Shown piece by piece: positions 1 to 5,800 of a stretch of DNA of 5,800 nt. The notes under the pieces were generated by a model. It saw only the letters and a list, made by a program, of their open reading frames with translations. It ran no database searches and was not told where the DNA came from. The position numbers were made by a program, and so were the translations under genes. The DNA comes from SAR116 cluster bacterium (GTDB taxonomy: Bacteria; Pseudomonadota; Alphaproteobacteria; Puniceispirillales; Puniceispirillaceae), in contig NYYG01000019.1 in the NCBI GenBank assembly GCA_002686685.1, positions 24,485 to 30,284 of the forward strand, given 5' to 3'. How positions within the stretch are numbered: position 1 is the first letter of the stretch; each line of letters starts with the position of its first letter.

Positions 1-17
1 CTGAGGGGAAGAATGCG

Positions 18-386
18 ATGATCCAGATGCAATCAAATCTCGAGGTCGCCGACAACTCTGGTGCGCGCCGTGTGCAGTGTATCAAGGTGCTTGGTGGCTC
101 GGGCCGCAAGGTGGCTGGCGTTGGCGATGTGATCGTTGTGTCGGTCAAGGAAGCCATTCCGCGGGGCAAGGTGAAAAAGGGTGACGTGCATCGCGCGGTC
201 ATCGTGCGCACCGCCAAGGAAATCCGGCGTCCCGATGGCAGCGCGATCCGGTTTGACCGCAATGCCGCTGTTCTGCTGAACAAGCAGAACGAGCCGATTG
301 GCACACGTATCTTTGGCCCGGTTACACGCGAACTGCGTGGCCGCAGCTTCATGAAAATTGTATCGCTGGCACCGGAGGTGCTGTAA
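18..386 (+). CDS. rplN: 50S ribosomal protein L14
   Basis: This gene encodes L14, a large-subunit protein that binds 23S rRNA at the subunit interface and contributes to inter-subunit bridges. The 122-aa product has the normal family length. The conserved DNSGA stretch is at residues 12-16, the family signature around [22 protein letters not shown] at about 43-64 (read in two halves), and the conserved C-terminal block starting GTRIFGPV at residue 95. The start ATG at 18 is preceded by a purine-rich SD (GAGGGG, 3-8) at good spacing, and MIQMQ is the usual L14 N-terminus, so the ATG at 27 is less likely. The gene overlaps rplX by one base (TAATG). The TGA at 2-4 may be the stop of an upstream rpsQ, the usual neighbour, but too little is present to prove it. 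Nothing in the protein looks odd. Confidence 0.98.
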   Translation: MIQMQSNLEVADNSGARRVQCIKVLGGSGRKVAGVGDVIVVSVKEAIPRGKVKKGDVHRAVIVRTAKEIRRPDGSAIRFDRNAAVLLNKQNEPIGTRIFGPVTRELRGRSFMKIVSLAPEVL

Positions 387-703
387 TGGCGCAGAAATTC
401 AAAATCAAAAAGGGTGACCAGGTCATTGTCACCACCGGCCGTGACAAGGGCCGTCGTGGCGAGGTGATCGAAGTGCTGCGGTCAGAAGGCCGTGTGCTCG
501 TGCAGGGCTGCAACATGGTGCAGCGCCACACCCGCCCGACGCAGACGACTCCCGGTGGCATCATCGCCAAGGAAGCACCGCTGCATATTTCGAATGTTGC
601 TCATATTGACCCTGACAGCGGCGCGGCAACGCGTGTTGGCTACGAGGTCAAGGATGGCAAGAAAGTCCGGGTCGCGCGCGCGTCCGGTAAAGCCCTGGAC
701 TGA
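386..703 (+). CDS. rplX: 50S ribosomal protein L24
   Basis: This gene encodes L24, an early 50S assembly protein that binds the 5' region of 23S rRNA. The product is 105 aa, typical for the family. A KOW motif covers about residues 8-35 ([20 protein letters not shown]). It is followed by the conserved [14 protein letters not shown] segment at about 40-53 and by [19 protein letters not shown], ending near residue 75. The start codon shares its A with the TAA stop of rplN, and the SD GGAGG at 374-378 lies inside the end of rplN, so the two genes are probably translationally coupled. The 3' end contains a (CG)5 tract at 673-682, which encodes ordinary residues. No anomalies in length or conserved residues are visible. 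Confidence 0.97.
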   Translation: MAQKFKIKKGDQVIVTTGRDKGRRGEVIEVLRSEGRVLVQGCNMVQRHTRPTQTTPGGIIAKEAPLHISNVAHIDPDSGAATRVGYEVKDGKKVRVARASGKALD

Positions 704-709
704 TCAGGG
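693..709 (+). promoter_or_regulatory. Possible small RNA hairpin over the rplX stop, before rplE SD
   Basis: CCCTG (693-697) can pair with CAGGG (705-709) around a 7-base loop that contains most of the rplX stop codon. The stem ends one base before the rplE SD (AAGGAG, 711-716). In E. coli the S8 repressor site of the spc operon lies around the start of rplE, so the location is suggestive. However, the stem is only 5 bp, and I cannot recognise the S8-binding core seen in 16S rRNA helix 21. It could be chance. Confidence 0.25.
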
Positions 710-727
710 TAAGGAGACAAAGCTGAG

Positions 728-1273
728 ATGAAAACGCGTTTGGAAGATCATTACCTGACGGCTGTTCGCCCGGCTCTGATGGAGAAATTCGGCTACAGCA
801 ATAATATGGCTGTGCCGAAGATCGAAAAGGTTGTCGTCAATATGGGCGTCGGCGAGGCGGTGCGTGACTCAAAGAAGATTGAGCATGCAACCCGCGATCT
901 CGCTGCTATCACCGGTCAGAAGCCAGTCGTCACACGTGCCAAGAATGCCAATGCAGCCTTCAAGCTGCGCGCCGGCATGCCCATTGGTTGTAAAGTGACA
1001 CTGCGTCGTGCGCAGATGTACGAATTTCTCGATCGCCTGGTGAATATCGCGCTGCCGCGTGTGCGTGATTTCCGTGGCCTCAACGGCAAAAGCTTTGACG
1101 GCCGTGGCAACTATGCCATGGGCATCCGTGAACAGATCGTGTTCCCGGAGATCGATTATGACCAGGTTGATGAGGTCCGCGGCATGGACATCATCGTAGT
1201 CACCTCTGCACAGACGGATGACGAAGCCCGCGAATTGCTCGCCGGTTTTGAATTCCCGTTTGTCAAAGCCTGA
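728..1273 (+). CDS. rplE: 50S ribosomal protein L5
   Basis: This gene encodes L5, which binds 5S rRNA with L18 and L25-type partners in the central protuberance and contacts P-site tRNA and S13. The product is 181 aa, close to the usual 179. The family signature [17 protein letters not shown] lies at about residues 58-74. Conserved segments follow: [26 protein letters not shown], and the C-terminal part beginning [19 protein letters not shown]. The ATG is preceded by a strong SD, AAGGAG at 711-716. The gene lies 24 bases after rplX, one of the wider gaps here. In E. coli the start of rplE is where S8 represses the operon; a weak hairpin is present upstream here, but no clear S8 site could be identified. 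Confidence 0.98.
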   Translation: MKTRLEDHYLTAVRPALMEKFGYSNNMAVPKIEKVVVNMGVGEAVRDSKKIEHATRDLAAITGQKPVVTRAKNANAAFKLRAGMPIGCKVTLRRAQMYEFLDRLVNIALPRVRDFRGLNGKSFDGRGNYAMGIREQIVFPEIDYDQVDEVRGMDIIVVTSAQTDDEARELLAGFEFPFVKA

Positions 1274-1285
1274 AGGAACTGAACG

Positions 1286-1591
1286 ATGGCTAAGAAAAGC
1301 GCCGTTGAGAAGAACAACCGTCGCAAGCGTATGGTTGCACAGAAAGGTGGCCGCCGGGCCGCTCTGCGCGCCATTGTCCGTGACAAGTCACTGCCTATGG
1401 AAGAGCGTTTCCAGGCTGTGCTGAAGCTCTCGGAAGAGCCGCGCGACAGCGCTAGAACCCGGATTCGCAACCGTTGCGAGGTATCGGGTCGTCCGCGCGG
1501 TTACGACCGCAAACTCAGAATGTCGCGCATCGCACTCCGCGATCTGGCCTCTATGGGCCAGGTTCCCGGTGTTGTGAAGTCCAGCTGGTAA
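1286..1591 (+). CDS. rpsN: 30S ribosomal protein S14, zinc-free type
   Basis: This gene encodes S14, a small-subunit head protein that binds 16S rRNA and is needed late in 30S assembly. The 101-aa length and the single cysteine (Cys64) identify the long, zinc-independent C-minus form, not the ~61-aa four-cysteine form. The signature [19 protein letters not shown] covers residues 59-77, and the conserved C-terminus [11 protein letters not shown] covers 91-101. The N-terminus is strongly basic, with KNNRRKR at 9-15. The SD AAGGA at 1273-1277 overlaps the last base of the rplE stop codon, suggesting coupling. The coding sequence uses two AGA arginine codons, which are uncommon in the other genes here. 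No second rpsN copy is visible in the window. Confidence 0.98.
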   Translation: MAKKSAVEKNNRRKRMVAQKGGRRAALRAIVRDKSLPMEERFQAVLKLSEEPRDSARTRIRNRCEVSGRPRGYDRKLRMSRIALRDLASMGQVPGVVKSSW

Positions 1592-1607
1592 ACGGGGAGA
1601 CAATATC

Positions 1608-2006
1608 ATGGCAATGAGTGATCCACTCGGTGATATGCTCACACGCATCCGCAACGGACAAAGCGCACGTAAGTCTGTTGTATCGAGCCCGTCATCCCGT
1701 TTCCGCACCAATGTACTCGAGGTGCTGAAGCGCGAGGGCTATATCCGCAACTATTCCAGCGTCGATGTACGCCCCGGAATCAAGGAACTTCAGATCGAGC
1801 TGAAATACCATGACGGTCAGCCGGTCATTTCCGAGATCCAGCGGGTGTCGCGCCCTGGTCGCCGTGTGTATTACGGCATTCGTGATCTTCCGCGCGTCTA
1901 TAACGGGCTTGGCATCGCCATCCTGTCGACCCCGCGCGGCGTTCTGTCTGACAGCGAAGCTCGCACCGCCAATGTTGGTGGCGAGGTTCTCTGCCACGTA
2001 TTCTAG
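1608..2006 (+). CDS. rpsH: 30S ribosomal protein S8
   Basis: This gene encodes S8, a primary 16S rRNA-binding protein of the central domain. In E. coli it also acts as translational repressor of the spc operon. The product is 132 aa, normal for the family. The N-terminal [14 protein letters not shown] (residues 5-18) and the signature [18 protein letters not shown] (102-119) are clear, followed by the conserved ending GGEVLCHVF. There are two in-frame ATGs, at 1608 and 1614. The first is chosen because the SD GGGGAGA (1594-1600) is 7-8 bases away and because an extra residue or two before SDPLGD is usual in alphaproteobacteria. The second would shorten the protein by two residues. The stop TAG forms part of the SD for rplF. 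Confidence 0.98.
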   Translation: MAMSDPLGDMLTRIRNGQSARKSVVSSPSSRFRTNVLEVLKREGYIRNYSSVDVRPGIKELQIELKYHDGQPVISEIQRVSRPGRRVYYGIRDLPRVYNGLGIAILSTPRGVLSDSEARTANVGGEVLCHVF

Positions 2007-2010
2007 GGAG
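2004..2010 (+). promoter_or_regulatory. rplF SD overlapping the rpsH stop (TAGGGAG)
   Basis: The rpsH stop codon TAG runs directly into GGAG, so AGGGAG (2005-2010) serves as the rplF ribosome binding site, 8 bases before its ATG. A ribosome terminating on rpsH covers this site, which fits coupled translation. The surrounding 12 bases are identical to those at the rplR/rpsE junction. Confidence 0.75.
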
Positions 2011-2018
2011 CGTTTCGC

Positions 2019-2552
2019 ATGTCTCGTGTCGGAAGCAGTGCGATTACCATTCCAGCCGATGTGACCTTGTCACAGGAAGGCGGGATCGTGGTCGTCAAGG
2101 GAAAGAACGGCGAACTTCGGGCGCCGCTTCATAATGACGTGGAGCTGTCGGTTGCCGATAATGTCGCAACCTTTTCGCAGCGTCGTAAAACACGTGAAGC
2201 AAAGGCGCTGTGGGGTACCATGCGCGCATCGGTGAACAATATGGTCATCGGCGTATCGCAGGGTTTCACCCGCAAGCTGGAGATCAACGGCGTTGGTTAC
2301 CGTGCCGCTATGCAGGGCAACAAGCTCGTGCTGAGCCTCGGTTTCAGCCATCCTGTCGAGATGGAAGTGCCGGCTGGCCTGTCCGTGAATGTCGAGAACA
2401 ACACGACAGTGATCATCACTGGCGCCGACAAGCAGCTTCTTGGCCAGTTTGCGTCTGAAGTGCGCGCCAAGCGTCCGCCTGAGCCGTTCAAAGGCAAGGG
2501 TGTCAAATATGCTGACGAATATATCGTCCGCAAAGAAGGCAAGAAGAAATAG
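2019..2552 (+). CDS. rplF: 50S ribosomal protein L6
   Basis: This gene encodes L6, which binds helix 97 and the sarcin-ricin loop region of 23S rRNA near the factor-binding site. The product is 177 aa, the usual bacterial length. It begins [15 protein letters not shown], the standard L6 N-terminus, and shows the two-repeat L6 fold: residues about 1-82, then a second half starting near [15 protein letters not shown]. The C-terminal signature [24 protein letters not shown] starts at about residue 154 (written as a family motif, with Phe where Tyr is more common). The SD overlaps the preceding rpsH stop. The TAG stop again leads into the SD of the next gene, rplR (AGGGG, 2551-2555). No missing segments were seen. 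Confidence 0.98.
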   Translation: MSRVGSSAITIPADVTLSQEGGIVVVKGKNGELRAPLHNDVELSVADNVATFSQRRKTREAKALWGTMRASVNNMVIGVSQGFTRKLEINGVGYRAAMQGNKLVLSLGFSHPVEMEVPAGLSVNVENNTTVIITGADKQLLGQFASEVRAKRPPEPFKGKGVKYADEYIVRKEGKKK

Positions 2553-2563
2553 GGGCAGCGGAT

Positions 2564-2923
2564 ATGTTCACATCAAGACAACTTTTCGAACGTCGCCGCG
2601 CACGCAACCGTGCCGCCGTCAAGCGTTTGTCCTCCGGGCAGCCACGTTTGTCCGTGCATCGTTCATCAAAGCATATCTATGCGCAGGTGATCGATGACAG
2701 CGAGGGGCGCACTGTGGCGGCCGCATCAACGCTGGATAACGACATCAAGCTGGAAGGCGGCACCTCTAACGCAGCGGCAGCTGCAGCCGTTGGCAAGCTG
2801 GTTGCGGAACGCGCCAAGGCAAACGGTGTCGAGGTCGTTGTATTCGACCGGGGCGGTTACATTTTTCACGGCCGTGTGAAGGCGCTTGCTGACGCCGCAC
2901 GCGAAGCCGGACTGAAATTCTAG
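2564..2923 (+). CDS. rplR: 50S ribosomal protein L18
   Basis: This gene encodes L18, which binds 5S rRNA and attaches it to the 50S central protuberance together with L5. The product is 119 aa, a typical length. The basic N-terminus [17 protein letters not shown] is the flexible RNA-binding tail. It is followed by the conserved [18 protein letters not shown] and AAASTLD blocks, an alanine-rich helix around residues 70-80, and the C-terminus from [20 protein letters not shown] (starting near 97) to the final LKF. The start ATG at 2564 follows AGGGG at 2551-2555 with 8-base spacing; this SD overlaps the rplF TAG stop. [11 protein letters not shown] is a somewhat shorter lead-in than the MSKKLALFERR style, but it is plausible. 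Confidence 0.98.
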   Translation: MFTSRQLFERRRARNRAAVKRLSSGQPRLSVHRSSKHIYAQVIDDSEGRTVAAASTLDNDIKLEGGTSNAAAAAAVGKLVAERAKANGVEVVVFDRGGYIFHGRVKALADAAREAGLKF

Positions 2924-2933
2924 GGAGCAGGGA
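2921..2933 (+). promoter_or_regulatory. rpsE SD overlapping the rplR stop, with a second purine block
   Basis: The rplR stop TAG continues into GGAG, giving AGGGAG at 2922-2927, 9 bases before the rpsE ATG. A second block, AGGGA (2929-2933), lies only 3 bases from the ATG and is too close for an ideal SD, so the first is preferred. The arrangement matches the rpsH/rplF junction. Confidence 0.65.
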
Positions 2934-2936
2934 TTT

Positions 2937-3497
2937 ATGGCACGCAATAATGACAGGCAGGACCGCAGCGCCGCACGTGACGAGCCTGAGCTTCTGGAAA
3001 AGCTTGTAGGCATCAACCGTGTTGCCAAGGTGGTCAAGGGGGGTCGCCGGTTCGGTTTCGCCGCTCTGGTCGTCGTTGGTGACGGTCGTGGACGCGCCGG
3101 TTTCGGTACCGGCAAGGCCCGCGAGGTTCCCGAGGCGATCCGCAAGGCAACCGAAGGTGCAAAGCGTAATATGGTCCGGATCCCACTGCGGGACGGCCGT
3201 ACGCTGCATCACGACATCAAGGGCGCCTATGGTGCCGGCCGTGTGCTGCTGCGGGCAGCCCAGGCAGGTACAGGCATCATCGCCGGTGGCCCGATGCGCG
3301 CCGTTTTCGAGGTGCTGGGTGTGCAGGATGTTGTCGCCAAGTCGATCGGGTCTTCCAACCCGCATAACATGATCAAGGCCACCTTCTCGGCATTGACCCA
3401 TATGCAGGCACCGCGCAGCGTTGCGCAAAAGCGGGGCAAGCGTGTCGGTGACATCCTTGGCAAGCGTGGCAGCGACGACGCAGCAGCGGCGTCCTGA
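2937..3497 (+). CDS. rpsE: 30S ribosomal protein S5
   Basis: This gene encodes S5, a 30S protein near the decoding centre and mRNA entry channel. It affects translational fidelity and forms part of the spectinomycin-binding neighbourhood. The product is 186 aa, longer than the 167 aa of E. coli because of added residues at both ends (N-terminal [18 protein letters not shown]-terminal SDDAAAAS). The N-terminal double-stranded-RNA-binding-like domain holds the loop KVVKGGRR (31-38), and the signature starts at [15 protein letters not shown] (about 36-50). The C-terminal domain has [13 protein letters not shown] (111-123) and GSSNPHN (138-144). The loop in which spectinomycin-resistance changes are known (V-K-G-G-R) looks wild type. 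The stop codon TGA is 14 bases before the preferred rpmD ATG. Confidence 0.98.
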   Translation: MARNNDRQDRSAARDEPELLEKLVGINRVAKVVKGGRRFGFAALVVVGDGRGRAGFGTGKAREVPEAIRKATEGAKRNMVRIPLRDGRTLHHDIKGAYGAGRVLLRAAQAGTGIIAGGPMRAVFEVLGVQDVVAKSIGSSNPHNMIKATFSALTHMQAPRSVAQKRGKRVGDILGKRGSDDAAAAS

Positions 3498-3498
3498 C

Positions 3499-3503
3499 GG
3501 GAG
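3499..3503 (+). promoter_or_regulatory. rpmD Shine-Dalgarno that decides the start
   Basis: GGGAG lies immediately after the rpsE stop and 8 bases before the ATG at 3512. It overlaps the upstream in-frame GTG (3503-3505), so the GTG cannot use it as its own SD. This supports the ATG as the real rpmD start. Confidence 0.75.
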
Positions 3504-3511
3504 TGGATGAG

Positions 3512-3697
3512 ATGGCAGCGAAAACAGTACGTGTGACGCAGACAAAAAGCGCCATTGGCCGCCTTGGTTCGCAGCGCCAGACGCTGATCGGTCTGGGTTT
3601 GAACAAGATCGGCCGTACGCGCGAGCTTGAGGACACCCCGGCTGTTCGCGGCATGATCAACAAGGTCAAGCACCTTGTCCGTGTCGAAGGCGAATAG
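3512..3697 (+). CDS. rpmD: 50S ribosomal protein L30
   Basis: This gene encodes L30, a small peripheral protein of the large subunit found in many but not all bacteria. From the ATG at 3512 the product is 61 aa, the usual size. Residues 5-19 ([15 protein letters not shown]) and 24-36 ([13 protein letters not shown]) match the family core. The end, [15 protein letters not shown], is the typical C-terminal helix and strand. The frame is open to a GTG at 3503 that would add three residues (V/M-D-E), but the SD position and the usual MA(A)K N-terminus favour the ATG. The stop is TAG. The gene sits between rpsE and rplO as in the standard spc order, with 48 non-coding bases before rplO. Confidence 0.95.
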   Translation: MAAKTVRVTQTKSAIGRLGSQRQTLIGLGLNKIGRTRELEDTPAVRGMINKVKHLVRVEGE

Positions 3698-3713
3698 ACA
3701 GTTACACAGGCAA

Positions 3714-3732
3714 TGATGCCGGACCGGCATCA
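3714..3732 (+). promoter_or_regulatory. Perfect 8-bp hairpin before the rplO SD
   Basis: TGATGCCG (3714-3721) pairs perfectly with CGGCATCA (3725-3732) across a 3-base GAC loop. It lies in the rpmD-rplO gap, two bases before the rplO SD AGGAG (3735-3739). There is no T-run after the stem, so it is not a Rho-independent terminator. It could tune rplO translation, protect or process the mRNA, or be fortuitous. The structure is seen directly; the role is inference. Confidence 0.5.
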
Positions 3733-3745
3733 CCAGGAGTGAAGA

Positions 3746-4216
3746 ATGAAACTCAATGCAATCAGTGACAATCCGGGCGCAACCAAGAACCGCAAGCGGG
3801 TCGGCCGAGGCATCGGATCAGGCACCGGCAAGACATCGGGTAGCGGCCATAAGGGCCAGAAGGCACGTTCAGGCGTGTCGATCAACGGTTTTGAGGGCGG
3901 CCAGATGCCGATCCATCGCCGTCTGCCCAAGCGCGGCTTCAACAATATCTTCCGCAAGAATTACGTCGAGGTGAATCTCGGCCGCCTGCAGACTGCCATC
4001 GACGCCGGCAAGCTGGATGCCAGCAAGCCGGTTGATATTGCGGCGCTGCTTGGTGCGGGTGTGATTTCCAAGCCACGCGATGGTGTACGGATTCTCGCCA
4101 AGGGTGAGCTGAAGGCGAAGAAAGTTGAAATTCACGCTGCGGGTGCATCGAAGGCGGCAATCGCCGCTGTCGAGGCTGCCGGTGGCAAAATCGTTCTGCC
4201 GGCCGCAGCTGAATAA
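3746..4216 (+). CDS. rplO: 50S ribosomal protein L15
   Basis: This gene encodes L15, a 23S rRNA-binding protein important for late 50S assembly, with a long extended N-terminal tail that threads into the rRNA. The product is 156 aa, somewhat longer than the 144 of E. coli and normal for alphaproteobacteria. The glycine- and lysine-rich tail runs from about residues 14 to 43 ([18 protein letters not shown] within it). It is followed by [18 protein letters not shown] (48-65) and the C-terminal signature [20 protein letters not shown] (about 126-145). The start ATG follows SD AGGAG (3735-3739) with 6-base spacing. A perfect hairpin lies just upstream of that SD. The last residues, LPAAAE, are a non-conserved tail. 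Confidence 0.98.
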   Translation: MKLNAISDNPGATKNRKRVGRGIGSGTGKTSGSGHKGQKARSGVSINGFEGGQMPIHRRLPKRGFNNIFRKNYVEVNLGRLQTAIDAGKLDASKPVDIAALLGAGVISKPRDGVRILAKGELKAKKVEIHAAGASKAAIAAVEAAGGKIVLPAAAE

Positions 4217-4263
4217 CGCGGCGCGGGCACGAATTGGGAACGGTCAAGGGGTAACGGGACAGC

Positions 4264-5800
<1,537 letters not shown>

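Noticed and set aside
2..21. End of an upstream rpsQ (TGA at 2-4, or TGA at 19-21 overlapping the rplN ATG)
   Set aside because: rpsQ is the expected neighbour, but at most a few codons are present and two frames offer stops, so it cannot be annotated from this window.
673..682. (CG)5 alternating tract near the end of rplX
   Set aside because: It is short, encodes normal residues of L24 and is easily explained by codon choice in GC-rich DNA; no evidence for a structural or regulatory role.
3507..3536. Nine-codon reading frame overlapping the rpmD start
   Set aside because: The ATG is only 3 bases from the SD, the peptide would be trivial, and the rpmD ATG is better placed.
2766..3545. Long antisense open frame (259 codons) covering rpsE and the end of rplR
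   Set aside because: It lies entirely opposite well-conserved rplR and rpsE, resembles no known protein in composition or motifs, and is the kind of mirror frame that GC-rich genes produce. No convincing SD or promoter was seen.
4202..4222. GCCGC/GCGGC inverted repeat around the rplO stop as a possible terminator
   Set aside because: The stem is only 5 bp with an 11-base loop and no T-run follows. secY begins shortly after, so transcription must continue.

Overview
The window is a continuous stretch of the conserved bacterial spc ribosomal-protein operon running into the secY-adk junction, all on the + strand. The order is rplN-rplX-rplE-rpsN-rpsH-rplF-rplR-rpsE-rpmD-rplO-secY-adk (adk is cut by the right edge). 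The protein sequences point to an alphaproteobacterium: S14 is the zinc-free 101-aa type, L15 and SecY have alphaproteobacterial-style N-termini, secY is followed directly by adk with no rpmJ between them, and the GC content is moderately high. A Rhodospirillales-like or marine relative (for example SAR116) is possible, but that placement is a guess from general familiarity and not from an alignment.

Layout: positions 18-3697 encode nine ribosomal proteins (L14, L24, L5, S14, S8, L6, L18, S5, L30). Positions 3746-4216 encode L15, 4264-5601 the SecY translocon channel, and 5598-5800 the first 67 codons of adenylate kinase. Intergenic gaps are 0-48 bases. There are two true overlaps: TAATG at rplN/rplX and ATGA at secY/adk. 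In several junctions the Shine-Dalgarno (SD) sequence overlaps the preceding stop codon, which suggests tight translational coupling. The two widest gaps are 48 bases (rpmD-rplO) and 47 bases (rplO-secY). The first holds a perfect 8-bp hairpin directly in front of the rplO SD. No stretch over 300 bases lacks a gene. No promoter, Rho-independent terminator, tRNA, mobile element or CRISPR array was seen; the operon's promoter must lie upstream of the window.

Functionally, the ribosomal proteins are made in coordinated amounts for both subunits. SecY supplies the membrane channel for export and membrane-protein insertion, and Adk balances adenine nucleotides. I looked for an undescribed system and found none; this is a housekeeping region. 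The points worth a second look are small: the rpmD start codon, possible RNA hairpins before rplO and rplE, a repeated stop/SD junction sequence, the missing rpmJ, and a Glu in place of the usual Asp in the Adk AMP-site motif.
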